The notes: generated by a model from the letters alone, not told the origin. A stretch of DNA of 64,000 nt from Sutcliffiella horikoshii (GCF_008180725.1 NZ_VTEV01000003.1:239841-303840); one strand, 5' to 3'; positions 18,979 through 29,005 are shown, numbered from the stretch's first letter. Numbers and translations are program-made.

Positions 18979-19018
18979 GGGTGTCTGGATTTCATTTCTG
19001 GACACCCCATTTGTTTAT
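18979..19018 (+). terminator. Terminator of spoVB
   Basis: GGGGTGTC (18979-18986) pairs with GACACCCC (19002-19009), then ATTTGTTT. It overlaps the end of the convergent gene and may act on both strands. Confidence 0.75.
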
Positions 19019-19677
19019 TCATCAATCAAATCAATAAAAAACACTCCATTATCGTAGCTGCAGTAGGAAATATTTTGAATTTCTTTATATCCAAGCGTTC
19101 TGAGTTGTTGTCTAAGCCAAAGATTCGTTTTACCGATATTTTTTAAATGTTCTTCTTGGATGACTCCATCCATCACGAGCGGCAGGTTCATGGAGTCTTC
19201 TTCTCCTGCCAATGTCGCCTCTTCCCTCTTTTTTTCAAATACCGATAGTTTTCCTGAAGGTTCAAGAATGGCAAACTCAACATCTGCCACATTTTTCACA
19301 TTCTTCTCCCTGAGCTGCACAAGGAGGTCATCAAAGTTATATCTTTGTTTCTTCATGGCTTCTTCATCAATCTTCCCCTTATTTATGATCACACTGGGTT
19401 TCCCGTCAATCAGATCTCTGACACGTTCGCTTTTGAGCGATACAAAGGCGAGCATAATCTGTATACCCATTAACAAAAACATTGGAAGCAACGAATGGAT
19501 TAGTGGGTCTTTCGGATTTTCAATTGCCATGACAGCCATTTCAGCAATCATGATAAACACGACCAAGTCCAAGACACTCAATTCTCCTATTTCTCTCTTT
19601 CCCATCACTCGGAAGATGAATAGGATAAGGAAATATAGAAATATGGTCCTTGCGATGATCAATATGTATTCTTCCAT
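19015..19677 (-). CDS. yrbG: DUF421 membrane protein (YrbG/YetF family)
   Basis: From the ATG at 19677 (ribosome binding site GGGGAGGTG) it has 220 residues; a GTG three codons upstream lies inside that site. Three N-terminal helices (about 1-80) include FRVMGKREIGELSVLDLVV, the signature of the DUF421/YetF family. A soluble C-terminal domain follows with SVIINKGKIDEEAMKKQRY and the region around DDLLVQLREKNVKNVADVE. Function is not settled; YetF-family members in Bacillus have been linked to spore germinant-receptor-related or stress functions. The symbol is by synteny. Confidence 0.88.
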   Translation of the reverse strand: MEEYILIIARTIFLYFLILFIFRVMGKREIGELSVLDLVVFIMIAEMAVMAIENPKDPLIHSLLPMFLLMGIQIMLAFVSLKSERVRDLIDGKPSVIINKGKIDEEAMKKQRYNFDDLLVQLREKNVKNVADVEFAILEPSGKLSVFEKKREEATLAGEEDSMNLPLVMDGVIQEEHLKNIGKTNLWLRQQLRTLGYKEIQNISYCSYDNGVFFIDLIDE

Positions 19678-19809
19678 CACATCCACCTCCCCTGAAAATA
19701 GACAATAGTATCTTTAGTTTCCACCCAAAAAATATTTATATTCTATAATGACTCTCTAATGAATATGCTTGTATTACTTAGCATGTACTATGAAAGGGGA
19801 AAAGTGCGC

Positions 19810-20199
19810 ATGGAATCAAAACGACTTGGTTTAGCTATCATGTATGGCTTGATAACCGTTTTTATGTTGGCAATTGTCATCAGTTTTATATTTTCTTTAC
19901 TTTTGCGGTTCACTTCGCTTCAAGAAACTAGCGTAGCATGGATCATTGTGACCTTATCTTTTATTACGCTGTTTATTGGTGGGTTCATTTCAGGAGGGAG
20001 AGGAAAAGAAAAAGGATGGCTGCTAGGTGGAGCAACAGGCGGAGCCTACACACTTGTCATTTTTCTTTTTCAGTATTTAGGGAATGATTCCTTGTTTACC
20101 CTGCAGCAAATGCTGTTTCACCTTGGCTTTATCGGAATAGCCGCTCTTGGCGGTATTATCGGAGTGAATATCAGCGGGGGACACACATCAAAGGCCTAG
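19810..20199 (+). CDS. yrzE: YrzE-like membrane protein (TIGR04086 family)
   Basis: A 129-residue protein from the ATG at 19810, which has the ribosome binding site GAAAGGGGA. Four hydrophobic segments cover nearly the whole length: about 8-31, 43-62, 71-92 and 100-120. A GGFISGGRGKEKGWLLGG turn sits between helices 2 and 3, typical of this small membrane family between yrbG and yajC in Bacillus. Function is unknown. Confidence 0.85.
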   Translation: MESKRLGLAIMYGLITVFMLAIVISFIFSLLLRFTSLQETSVAWIIVTLSFITLFIGGFISGGRGKEKGWLLGGATGGAYTLVIFLFQYLGNDSLFTLQQMLFHLGFIGIAALGGIIGVNISGGHTSKA

Positions 20200-20207
20200 T
20201 AAGTAAA

Positions 20208-20236
20208 ACCGGGCTAAAACCGCCCGGTCCTTTTTT
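20208..20236 (+). terminator. Terminator of yrzE
   Basis: ACCGGGC pairs with GCCCGGT around TAAAACC, followed by CCTTTTTT. Confidence 0.85.
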
Positions 20237-20255
20237 AGTTGCTTGGTTATTCTCC

Positions 20256-20383
20256 GCTGTTGATTTCCGCAAATGGCTCCGCTTTCCTAGGGGCACTGCT
20301 GGAGCCTCCTCGGCTTCGCCTGTGGGGTCTCCACCTAGCGCTATCTCCCTTAGGAGTCTCCGCCTTTTGCTCCAATCAACAGC
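20256..20383 (+). repeat. GC-rich inverted-repeat element, copy R1
   Basis: A 128-bp element bounded by perfect 10-bp inverted ends, GCTGTTGATT and AATCAACAGC. Its core reads GGAGCCTCCTCGGCTTCGCC then TGTGGGGTCTCC, so the whole should fold as a long hairpin with its apex at CGGCTTCGCC. Other copies are listed at 20471, 23855, 31567, 39321 and 50378. Confidence 0.85.
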
Positions 20384-20470
20384 TATAGATTACTAGAACC
20401 ATACGTAAGTGTTCTTAAAGATAACTCAGGTAAATACTCTCCTTCAACCCTTAAGTAAATGCAGTTACCA

Positions 20471-20595
20471 AGTTGATTGAAGTGGAAGGCGCGTAGACGC
20501 CCGCGGGAGGAAGGGACAGGTGAGACCCCGCAACGGAGTGAGGAGGCTCACGGACCGCCCGCAGGCAAGCGAAGCGCCTGGAACGGAAATCAACT
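20471..20595 (-). repeat. GC-rich inverted-repeat element, copy R2 (reverse)
   Basis: The same family in the opposite orientation, 88 bases from R1. Ends are AGTTGATT and AATCAACT; the core reads GGTGAGACCCCG and GTGAGGAGGCTCAC. It is more GC-rich than the other copies, with GCGCCTGGAACGGAAATC at the end. Confidence 0.8.
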
Positions 20596-20619
20596 AAATT
20601 TTTTACTTTCTTATTCTTT

Positions 20620-20659
20620 AAAAAAGAGCATGAACCCAACAGGGAACATGCTCTTTTTT
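20620..20659 (-). terminator. Terminator of yajC
   Basis: AAAAAAGAGCATG pairs with CATGCTCTTTTTT; the structure is symmetric and could stop transcripts from both sides. It lies just after the yajC stop. Confidence 0.85.
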
Positions 20660-20661
20660 CA

Positions 20662-20925
20662 TTAGTCTTGAACTACATCTCTAACCGCTTGTCGGTCGTA
20701 TGTAAGACGAGAACCGTCTCCTGCTTTGATGACAATCTTGTCCTCATCCAATGCATCCACGATACCGTGTAATCCACCGATTGTAACAACTTTGTCCCCT
20801 TTTTGCAGGCTAGTTTGCATTTCACGAACTTGCTTTTGACGCTTTTGTTGTGGGCGAATTAACAAGAAGTAGAAAATAGCAAACATTAATACTAAAGGTA
20901 AAATAGCACCAGCCATTCCTTCCAT
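20662..20925 (-). CDS. yajC: Preprotein translocase subunit YajC
   Basis: Small single-span membrane protein of 87 residues that associates with SecDF. The helix AILPLVLMFAIFYFLLI is followed by RPQQKRQKQVREMQTSLQKG and the conserved GDKVVTIGGLHGIV. It lies after tgt, as in most bacteria. Confidence 0.95.
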   Translation of the reverse strand: MEGMAGAILPLVLMFAIFYFLLIRPQQKRQKQVREMQTSLQKGDKVVTIGGLHGIVDALDEDKIVIKAGDGSRLTYDRQAVRDVVQD

Positions 20926-20969
20926 GTTGTAACGCCTCCTTTCTCATCAGTCATGTATGGGAAGAGATT

Positions 20970-22220
<1,251 letters not shown>

Positions 22221-22225
22221 TCAAA

Positions 22226-22753
22226 CTAAAGCGACACTTCTAGTTGCACATCCTTAGGCTCTCTATCATAAATAGGCTGGTGAATTTCTTGAGCAGGCAA
22301 ACAGCCCATTTTTTTGTAAAAATGCTGTGTTTCGACCGCTGGATGAGCACCTATATAAAGTTTGTTCGCCCCCATCTCTCTTGCTTTTTCCATCGTTTTT
22401 CGGAAAAGCTTTTCTCCTATCTTTTGTCCTCTATAGTCTGCAGAAACATGGATAAAGGATAGTTCCAGATAGGTTGATTCCGTTCCAAATTGATCTGGTT
22501 CAATGACAGAAAAGCCTAGTAGCTTTCCGTCTTCTTTCACACAGATTACTGCTCCACCTTTTTCGGCTGTTTTTTTAAGATGTAATGCGATGTTCTGTTT
22601 CTGTTGCTCGTTCCAATCATCTACAAAGGCATCCTTTTTTTTCAGCAGTTGATCGTTATCCATCACATAGACATCCTTCGTTTCCTGATACCGCTTAAAG
22701 CCTGATAGAAAATTCCCGGTAATCTCTTTTTGATCAAGGATAAATATGTTCAT
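22226..22753 (-). CDS. GNAT-family N-acetyltransferase
   Basis: A 175-residue protein with the acetyl-CoA binding motif A as VSADYRGQKIGEKLFRKTME (about 100-120). After it come MGANKLYIGAHPAVETQHFY and KKMGCLPAQEI, typical of GNAT. The first 50 residues have no clear match. The ATG has the ribosome binding site GAAGGGGAG. It lies between queA and tgt, on the same strand with short gaps, so it is probably cotranscribed. I know of no queuosine role for it; substrate unknown. Confidence 0.88.
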   Translation of the reverse strand: MNIFILDQKEITGNFLSGFKRYQETKDVYVMDNDQLLKKKDAFVDDWNEQQKQNIALHLKKTAEKGGAVICVKEDGKLLGFSVIEPDQFGTESTYLELSFIHVSADYRGQKIGEKLFRKTMEKAREMGANKLYIGAHPAVETQHFYKKMGCLPAQEIHQPIYDREPKDVQLEVSL

Positions 22754-22782
22754 TCTTTCTGCTCCCCTTCAAGAGAGTTCCA

Positions 22783-23811
22783 TTATAAAATCAGCATTGC
22801 ATCGCCAAAGCTGAAAAAGCGATATCGTTGTTTAACGGCTTCTTCATATGAGTGCATAACGTGTTCGCGGCCGGCAAGAGCGCTGACGAGCATGATTAAT
22901 GTGGATTTTGGAAGGTGGAAGTTTGTTATCATGCCGTCAATGGCTGCAAACTTATAACCCGGGTATATGAATATGTTTGTCCATCCGTTCGCCTCTTTAA
23001 ACTCTCCATGATCGCGTGCAATTGTTTCAAGTGTTCGTGTCGAAGTGGTGCCTACTGTGATAATTTTTCCACCATTGCTGCGAACCTCGTTTAAAAGTCT
23101 TGCAGTGCCTTCTGACATCTGATAAAACTCTGCATGCATATCATGCTCTTCTACGGAATCCACGCTAACTGGCCGGAATGTACCAAGGCCTACATGAAGG
23201 GTAATGAAAGCAGTGTGTACTCCTTTATCCTTCAATGCATCTAGCAGTTCTTCTGTAAAATGGAGACCTGCTGTCGGAGCTGCAGCTGAACCAGTTTCCC
23301 TTGCAAAGACAGTCTGATAACGGTCGCGGTCTTCTAGTTGTTCTTTGATATATGGAGGTAGCGGCATTTCACCTAAGCTATCTAATACTTCGTAAAAGAT
23401 GCCTTCATAGCGGAAATCAAGTTTTCTACCGCCATGCTCGCTTTCACCGGTGCAAATGGCAGTTAAACGACCATCGCCGAAGGATACCACAGTGCCTTCT
23501 TTTACACGTTTAGCAGGCTTAATGAGGGTTTCCCATGTGTCACCTTCTATTTGTTTCAATAGTAGTACTTCAATTTTTGCCCCTGTTTCACTTTTGACGC
23601 CAAAAAGACGTGCAGGCAATACTCTTGTATCATTAAGGACAAGGCAATCGCCTTCATTTACGTAGTCCAAGATGGAGCGGAAAGTGGGTTCGTGTGTTAG
23701 TTCTCCGGTTTGTTTGTTTAGTACCATTAGGCGTGATGCTTCTCTTTGTTCTAGTGGAGTTTGTGCGATCAGTTCTTCTGGTAAATGGAAATCAAATAAA
23801 TCTATCTTCAT
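22783..23811 (-). CDS. queA: S-adenosylmethionine:tRNA ribosyltransferase-isomerase
   Basis: Converts preQ1-tRNA to epoxyqueuosine-tRNA using the ribosyl part of SAM. The 342 residues match QueA. Typical segments are [19 protein letters not shown] at the N terminus, [27 protein letters not shown] and [10 protein letters not shown]. The start ATG has the ribosome binding site AAAGGTGA. Confidence 0.97.
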   Translation of the reverse strand: MKIDLFDFHLPEELIAQTPLEQREASRLMVLNKQTGELTHEPTFRSILDYVNEGDCLVLNDTRVLPARLFGVKSETGAKIEVLLLKQIEGDTWETLIKPAKRVKEGTVVSFGDGRLTAICTGESEHGGRKLDFRYEGIFYEVLDSLGEMPLPPYIKEQLEDRDRYQTVFARETGSAAAPTAGLHFTEELLDALKDKGVHTAFITLHVGLGTFRPVSVDSVEEHDMHAEFYQMSEGTARLLNEVRSNGGKIITVGTTSTRTLETIARDHGEFKEANGWTNIFIYPGYKFAAIDGMITNFHLPKSTLIMLVSALAGREHVMHSYEEAVKQRYRFFSFGDAMLIL

Positions 23812-23854
23812 AGTGTCACCTTTTCTTGTTTGCTATCTTAGTATATCGTTGACT

Positions 23855-24129
23855 CCTGTATCCTTCCGTTCCAGGTGTTCGCTTATCCAGAGGACGGTGT
23901 TTGAGCCTCTTCATTGCGTTGGTAACCACTGAAAAAAAAACCTAATTAAAGTGTTGTTTATACACAGCTGTGGATTTCCGCAAATGGCTTCGCTTTCCTA
24001 GGGGCGCTGCTGGAGCCTCCTCGGCTTCGCCGAAAATGCGTAGCATTTTTGAGTGGCTTCCTTCATTTGTGGGTCTCAAGTAACCGTTTCTCCCGGAGGA
24101 GTCTTACACCTTGCACTTCAGTCTACAGG
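23855..24129 (+). repeat. GC-rich inverted-repeat element R3 interrupted by a second element (R4)
   Basis: The outer element begins CCTGTA (23855) and ends TACAGG (24129). Its left half runs to about 23926 (GAGCCTCTTCATTGCGTTGG) and its right half resumes at 24056 (GGGTCTCAAG...). Between them is a 129-bp insert bounded by CACTGAAAAA (23927) and TTTTTGAGTG (24046-24055). The insert contains the left half of another copy, from GCTGTGGATTTCCGC at 23967 to CGGCTTCGCC, followed by a small hairpin AAAATGC/GCATTTT. This fills the queA-DUF2905 gap. Confidence 0.75.
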
Positions 24130-24140
24130 TGGATTCTCTT

Positions 24141-24338
24141 TTATCTAAAGCGTCCGATGAAATAAAATATAAGACTGAGTACGATGCTGATGATGATGGA
24201 GGTTACAATTGGGAAGAAGAAGGTTACATTGCCTTTTTTCACAATGATGTCTCCTGGGATTTTTCCGACCACTTGCCAGAGAAATCCTACGATTAAAAGC
24301 GCCGCTCCAATTACCATCAGCATTTTAGGCAATTCCAT
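24141..24338 (-). CDS. DUF2905 small membrane protein
   Basis: A 65-residue protein with two hydrophobic helices (about 5-22 and 42-60) joined by WQVVGKIPGDIIVKKGN, the signature of DUF2905. Its ATG overlaps the last base of ruvB, so it is the third gene of a ruvA-ruvB operon. B. subtilis has a similar small gene there (I recall yrzS). Function unknown. Confidence 0.9.
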   Translation of the reverse strand: MELPKMLMVIGAALLIVGFLWQVVGKIPGDIIVKKGNVTFFFPIVTSIIISIVLSLIFYFIGRFR

Positions 24339-25342
24339 TATTCTTTTGGCACCTCCATATTAAAATGACGGTACACTAAGTCTGTCACGACCCGGCCGCG
24401 TGGAGTTCGTTGGAGAAACCCAATTTGCAGGAGGTAAGGCTCATACACATCTTCAATGGTATGAGATTCTTCTCCTATGGTTGCTGCGATTGTATCCACT
24501 CCAACCGGACCACCACGGAACTTTTCAATGATGCCCATCAGTAGCTTATGGTCGATATGATCTAATCCAAGTTTATCTACCTGCAAGCGATCTAACGCTT
24601 CTTTTGCTAGAGATGCACTAATTGTATCTTTTCCTAATACTTGGGCAAAATCCCTCACCCTTCGCAGTAGCCTATTAGCAATACGCGGGGTTCCCCTTGC
24701 TCTTCTGCTTATCTCTGTTGCGGCGTCCTGCTCTAATCCAATCTCCAGGATCTGTGCAGTGCGAAGGCAGATTTCCGTTAACTGCTCTTCGTTGTAATAC
24801 TCCAACCTGCTCAGTACTCCAAAGCGGTCTCTAAGAGGTGCTGTAAGTAAGCCCACTCTTGTAGTGGCCCCAACAAGCGTGAAAGGAGGAAGATCAAGAC
24901 GGACAGATTTGGAAGTTGGCCCCTTCCCTATCACGATATCCAAACAATAATCCTCCATCGCAGGATAAAGAACTTCTTCAATAGAACGATGAAGACGGTG
25001 AATTTCATCAATGAAAAGGACATCGCCCGGTTCTAATGCAGACAAAATTGCTGCAAGGTCGCCTGGACGCTCAATGGCAGGTCCTGCTGTGGTGCGAAGT
25101 TGAACCCCCATCTCATTCGCTATGATGGCTGCAAGTGTCGTTTTCCCAAGTCCAGGAGGTCCGTAAAGCAGGACATGATCCAAGGTTTCCTGGCGCATTT
25201 TTGCTGCTTGTATAAACACTTCCAGGTTTTCCTTCACTTTATCTTGTCCAATATATTGCTGCAGGGTTTGTGGCCTTAAACTATACTCTAAAGAATGCTC
25301 CTCTAAGGTTGCATCCTGTGAAACCATCCGATCATCCATCAT
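24338..25342 (-). CDS. ruvB: Holliday junction branch-migration motor RuvB
   Basis: AAA+ ATPase that drives branch migration with RuvA. The 334 residues match the family. Walker A is [11 protein letters not shown] (about 62), Walker B is [11 protein letters not shown] (about 110), sensor 1 is VGATTRVG, and the winged helix follows with [15 protein letters not shown]. It lies 40 bases after ruvA. Confidence 0.98.
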   Translation of the reverse strand: MMDDRMVSQDATLEEHSLEYSLRPQTLQQYIGQDKVKENLEVFIQAAKMRQETLDHVLLYGPPGLGKTTLAAIIANEMGVQLRTTAGPAIERPGDLAAILSALEPGDVLFIDEIHRLHRSIEEVLYPAMEDYCLDIVIGKGPTSKSVRLDLPPFTLVGATTRVGLLTAPLRDRFGVLSRLEYYNEEQLTEICLRTAQILEIGLEQDAATEISRRARGTPRIANRLLRRVRDFAQVLGKDTISASLAKEALDRLQVDKLGLDHIDHKLLMGIIEKFRGGPVGVDTIAATIGEESHTIEDVYEPYLLQIGFLQRTPRGRVVTDLVYRHFNMEVPKE

Positions 25343-25382
25343 GTGGTTCCCCCTTTCCTAAGTCAGTGTGTAATGTCCCATA

Positions 25383-25994
25383 TTATTTCAATAGGAGCTG
25401 TAATGCTCTTTTTACATATTGATCTGTAGATAGATCTTCTTTTTTCAATGCAGGCACAATTTTTTTGATTTCCCGGTCACCATAACCTAATACTTTCAAT
25501 GCCTCTAAAGCTTCATCCAATGCAGAGCTGGAAGTTGTCGTGACATTTACCTCTACATCAGGCTGAAAAAGATCTGGAAAAGCACTTGGTACTAGGTCGT
25601 TGAGCTTGCCTTTTAGATCTAATATTATTTGTCTTGCTGTTTTTTTCCCCACACCCGGGAATTTGACGAGGAATTTTTCATCTTCATTTTCTATAGCATG
25701 TACAACCTGTGCCGGCTGACCAGATGCTAAAATGGCAAGTGCACCTTTTGGACCGATGCCTGTAACGTTTAAAAGCTTCATAAACAGATTTTTATCTTCT
25801 CTCGTTTTGAAACCATATAGGGCCAAAATATCTTCCCTGACATGCTGATATGTATAAATGGTCACTTCTTTGTCGCGGTTCACTTGATAAATGAAAGGGT
25901 TTGGCGCATTCACCTGATAGCCCACTCCCATCACTTCCACCACAACGTATTCCGGTGACACGTATTCGACAAAACCTCTAATAAAATCGATCAA
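25383..25994 (-). CDS. ruvA: Holliday junction DNA-binding subunit RuvA
   Basis: Tetrameric junction-binding protein of 203 residues. I chose the TTG at 25994 because it has the ribosome binding site AAAGGGGAG and begins at the conserved [18 protein letters not shown]; the ATG nine codons upstream lies before that site. Three domains are visible: an N-terminal OB fold, a middle helix-hairpin-helix pair ([15 protein letters not shown] and [16 protein letters not shown]), and a C-terminal domain from about 155 that contacts RuvB. Confidence 0.95.
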   Translation of the reverse strand: MIDFIRGFVEYVSPEYVVVEVMGVGYQVNAPNPFIYQVNRDKEVTIYTYQHVREDILALYGFKTREDKNLFMKLLNVTGIGPKGALAILASGQPAQVVHAIENEDEKFLVKFPGVGKKTARQIILDLKGKLNDLVPSAFPDLFQPDVEVNVTTTSSSALDEALEALKVLGYGDREIKKIVPALKKEDLSTDQYVKRALQLLLK

Positions 25995-26131
25995 CGTAAA
26001 AATACTCCCCTTTTCGTTCAACTTCTACTCTCCATTTTACCATGAATAGAAGAAACTATCGGCTCAAAAGAAAAAGATAGCATATTTTAATGCAATTGTT
26101 AAGGTAAATTAACCTTGACCTGACCAATGCG

Positions 26132-26161
26132 AAAAACAGACCAGCAAGATGCCGGCCTGTT
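26132..26161 (-). terminator. Terminator of bofC
   Basis: On the minus strand ACAGGCCGGCA pairs with TGCTGGTCTGT, followed by TTTTTC, right after the bofC stop. Confidence 0.8.
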
Positions 26162-26727
26162 CATTGTTTTTTGGTCGTATAAGGCTTGAATGTCTCCAAT
26201 ACTTGTACATAATCATCTTTGGTGCCCACTTTAATTCCACCTTTTAATTGCTCGTGCTGGTGGCTTTCCAATTTTCCTACATCAATCTGGAAAAAGGATT
26301 GGATAATCTTGGATGCCTCTGTTGGCTTTCCTTCATATATGGTTAGAATTCCATCATCGGTGATTCCAAAGTATCCATTGGATTTCAATAAAGGTGATAT
26401 GTCATCAATGTATTGTTGAAACACAACTTGTTCTCCATCCAGATCGATAACCTGCCAATCTTCGTATTGAGCCCAAAAGTCTTCCATTGCCCAAACGGTC
26501 TCATCCAGAATTTCCTCACTGACCTCGCCATCGAGATAGATTCGCTCCAACACAACCTTCAATGTCAATGGACCGTTTACTTCAAACGCATCCTCAAGTA
26601 CTTCTTCATCCACATATTCATTCTCATCTGCTGCACCTTCATAAGTGGCAAACGTATAAAACAATCCAGATGCGGCAACGAAGACAACTACCAGTAGGAT
26701 CCACTTTTTAAGTATGATGGGTTTCAT
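26161..26727 (-). CDS. bofC: Forespore regulator BofC
   Basis: Secreted forespore protein that restrains SpoIVB, the protease that signals pro-sigma-K processing. The 188 residues include a signal anchor (WILLVVVFVAASGLFYTFA). The BofC N domain (LTLKVVLERIYLDGEVSEE) and C domain (GYFGITDDGILTIYEGKP) follow. It lies next to ruvA as in B. subtilis. The partner pathway members spoIVFA and spoIVFB are also in this window. Confidence 0.93.
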   Translation of the reverse strand: MKPIILKKWILLVVVFVAASGLFYTFATYEGAADENEYVDEEVLEDAFEVNGPLTLKVVLERIYLDGEVSEEILDETVWAMEDFWAQYEDWQVIDLDGEQVVFQQYIDDISPLLKSNGYFGITDDGILTIYEGKPTEASKIIQSFFQIDVGKLESHQHEQLKGGIKVGTKDDYVQVLETFKPYTTKKQ

Positions 26728-26901
26728 TGTTACATTGCCCCCTCACATTCTCTTTAGTTTAATTTCTATCCCAACAAATTATTGGTCTTATCCTTTTTTA
26801 GTTTGACCATATTTAGAAATATTAACCATGAGTAAGTGGAAAATTTAATCACAGAAAAAAAGCACTTACCCTCTGGTAACTGCCAAAATGAAATAATGGT
26901 C
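26728..26901. other. Gene-free region upstream of bofC
   Basis: About 170 bases with no ORF carrying a ribosome binding site. A forespore (sigma-G) promoter for bofC is expected here, but I could not identify one reliably. Confidence 0.4.
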
Positions 26902-27290
26902 GTCACTAAGGTCTTCATAACCACCATGAGGACCTCTCTTCTCCTTTTTCCTCGTCACTGAGGTCTTCATAACCACCATGAGGACCTCTCTTCTCCTTTT
27001 TCCTTGTCACTGAGGTCTTCATAACCACCATGAGGACCTCTCTTCTCCTTTTTCCTCGTCACTGAGGTCTTCATAACCACCATGAGGACCTCTCTTCTCC
27101 TTTTTCCTTGTCACTGAGGTCTTCATAACCACCATGAGGACCTCTCTTCTCCTTTTTCCTCGTCACTAAGGTCTTCATAACCACCATGAGGACCTCTCTT
27201 CTCCTTTTTCCTCGTCACTGAGGTCTTTATAACCACCATGAGGATCTCTCTTCTCCTTTTCCCGTCACTGAGGTCTTTACATCGTCTATC
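26902..27290. repeat. 52-bp tandem repeat array B
   Basis: Units begin GTCACT at 26902, 26954, 27006, 27058, 27110, 27162, 27214 and 27264: seven steps, of which six are 52 bp and the last is 50 bp. Each unit contains an 11-bp inverted repeat, GAGGTCTTCAT and ATGAGGACCTC, around the 7-base loop AACCACC. The single mismatch would be a G-U pair in RNA. The rest of the unit is pyrimidine-rich (TCTTCTCCTTTTTCC). Units are nearly identical to each other. It lies between the coxA-like gene and bofC. No unique spacers, so it is not CRISPR. Confidence 0.92.
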
Positions 27291-27336
27291 AAGAATCCCC
27301 TGAAGACTATAGATCCATTCAATAATCTCCTATGTA

Positions 27337-27367
27337 GAAAAAACAGCCCCTATCTTAAGAGGCTGTT
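27337..27367 (-). terminator. Terminator of the spore lipoprotein gene
   Basis: On the minus strand AACAGCCTC pairs with GGGGCTGTT, followed by a TTTTTT run, 10 bases after the stop. Confidence 0.8.
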
Positions 27368-27376
27368 CCCAAAAAG

Positions 27377-28132
27377 TTATCTTGTCATGGTGCGATAAAT
27401 TCCACGCATTGTTTGATCTAGATCTTGCAAATGCCATTCTCCATTACGCAAGTCATTGTCCACACTTCTGACTGTACTGTACACACTTGCATCAACGGCA
27501 ACGCGTACGTCTTTATTTTTCAGCAGCGGATTAACTGCTTCACGCACTTCACGTTTTATTTGACGTGTATCATCTGCTCCATTTTCTGGATTTACCGCAA
27601 CAAGCACTTCATCCCCATTGATTAAAACACGGGCATCATCGACTCCATCCACCTTAGAAGCACGTTTTACGACCCGATTTGCAAGGTTCCCATCATAATT
27701 ATTGTAATACGAAGGATTCCCGACATTCTCGATCCCGTTTAGATGTCCGTGATAGTTCTGATCTGTCCGACTGTAATGTGGCGTATCATACCCAATATTC
27801 AAATCCCCGCCATCAAAATTACGGTTTGTTTCATTTCTGACTCCATTTTCTTTGTTACGTCTTACTCTGGTTTCGTCGTAGATCACAGATCGGTCCAAAA
27901 TTTCATTCAAAGGACCATCATTATCCTCCAGAAGACGGGCATTTCCCCTTTCTTCCGGTTCGCGACGTGTACGGTCATTGTTTACATAAGGATTGTGTTC
28001 GCTTGTATAATACCCAATAGGTCTTGTTTCCTCATAATACCTATTGTCTGTTGCACTTTCCTTTTGGCCGCATCCCGTAAGACCGCCTACTAAAAGTGCC
28101 GCAGAGGTTACAGTGAATAGTGACTTCCTCAA
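27377..28132 (-). CDS. coxA: YhcN/YlaJ-family sporulation lipoprotein (CoxA-like)
   Basis: A 251-residue lipoprotein: the signal peptide ends in the lipobox LTGC (Cys at about 21). A charged, Asn/Arg-rich middle part precedes the YhcN/YlaJ domain (about 150-250), with LANRVVKRASKVDGVDDARV and VLINGDEVLVAVNPEN. The start is TTG with GGGGG ahead. In B. subtilis the gene beside safA is yrbB/coxA, a cortex-associated YhcN-like protein; the symbol is by synteny. It is downstream of nadE, and its ribosome binding site lies in the 3' arm of the terminator-like stem after nadE. Confidence 0.85.
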   Translation of the reverse strand: MRKSLFTVTSAALLVGGLTGCGQKESATDNRYYEETRPIGYYTSEHNPYVNNDRTRREPEERGNARLLEDNDGPLNEILDRSVIYDETRVRRNKENGVRNETNRNFDGGDLNIGYDTPHYSRTDQNYHGHLNGIENVGNPSYYNNYDGNLANRVVKRASKVDGVDDARVLINGDEVLVAVNPENGADDTRQIKREVREAVNPLLKNKDVRVAVDASVYSTVRSVDNDLRNGEWHLQDLDQTMRGIYRTMTR

Positions 28133-28140
28133 TGTAAAAA

Positions 28141-28187
28141 CCCCCTAACGAGTCAGTTGAGTACAAAAGATGTACTCTCCATTAGGG
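28141..28187 (-). terminator. Terminator-like nested hairpin after nadE
   Basis: CCCTAA (minus strand of 28182-28187) pairs with TTAGGG (28143-28148). Inside is a second hairpin, GAGTACA/TGTACTC. GGTTTTTAC follows. The GGGGG of the 3' arm is also the only ribosome binding site for the TTG of the lipoprotein gene, so the structure might also hide that site. Confidence 0.6.
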
Positions 28188-28232
28188 TGACATGTTAAGG
28201 GGTGTTTTATTTTGTTAGTTCTCTCCAAGCTT

Positions 28233-28973
28233 TTAAAATTTTGGAGGTCCGTATGCCAGTTGACGTTTATGCTCTGTACGTTTATGCATTCTATCAATGA
28301 TTTGCTTATCTTTTTCAGGAATTTCCTCGCCCTTAAGATAGCTGTCGATCATGTTGTAAGTTGTACCCATCTCATTTTCATCCGTCTGGCCTTCCCACAA
28401 TCCTGCACTTGGCGGCTTACTGATGATGCTGTCTGGTACTCCGAGTACTTTCGCCATTTCACGAACTTCGCCTTTGGTTAATTTCACAAGTGGAACTAAG
28501 TCTACTCCACCGTCTCCATATTTAGTAAAATAACCAGTATGCCATTCTGCCGCATTATCAGTACCAACTACCAAATAACCATAATTGTTAGCCACTGCAT
28601 AAAGGGTTGTCATACGAAGGCGTGCACGTGTATTTGCATCACCAAGTCTGGATGTTTCTTCGTTCCATTCGCCTTTTTCCTTTAGCTGTTTTTCCATTGC
28701 AGAAAAAAGAACGGTGTGTGTCTCAGAAAGGTCGATAGTCGTATGAGAAATTCCACAGCTCTCGATAACATCTAGCGCATATTCTTGATCTTTCGGATCA
28801 CTTTTACAAGGCATAATGACGCCTAGAGAATCTTCAGGAAATGCCCTTTTAATTAAATGAGCGACAACAGCGGAATCGATTCCACCGCTTACCCCAACAA
28901 TTGCTCCATTCAGTCCTGCATCTTTTACTTTTTCTTGTATCCATTGTACCAACTTGGAAATTTTTTCTTCCAT
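28233..28973 (-). CDS. nadE: NH3-dependent NAD+ synthetase
   Basis: Amidates deamido-NAD to NAD with ammonia and ATP. From the ATG at 28973 it has 246 residues; the in-frame extension to 29057 overlaps the previous gene. The PP-loop is VGVSGGIDSAVVAHL (about 28-42), and TTLYAVANNYGYLVVGTDNAAEWHTGY follows in two parts around residue 140. It is the short archaeal/Firmicutes-type length rather than the 272-residue B. subtilis type. The ribosome binding site GGAGGG is 11 bases ahead. It lies near nadABC but is separated from it by safA. Confidence 0.92.
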   Translation of the reverse strand: MEEKISKLVQWIQEKVKDAGLNGAIVGVSGGIDSAVVAHLIKRAFPEDSLGVIMPCKSDPKDQEYALDVIESCGISHTTIDLSETHTVLFSAMEKQLKEKGEWNEETSRLGDANTRARLRMTTLYAVANNYGYLVVGTDNAAEWHTGYFTKYGDGGVDLVPLVKLTKGEVREMAKVLGVPDSIISKPPSAGLWEGQTDENEMGTTYNMIDSYLKGEEIPEKDKQIIDRMHKRTEHKRQLAYGPPKF

Positions 28974-29005
28974 TACGTATTCTTCCCTCCAATTAGCAAT
29001 ATAAG

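Noticed and set aside
20451-20665. ORFs over 20451-20665 on both strands
   Set aside because: They coincide with the GC-rich repeat R2 and the yajC terminator.
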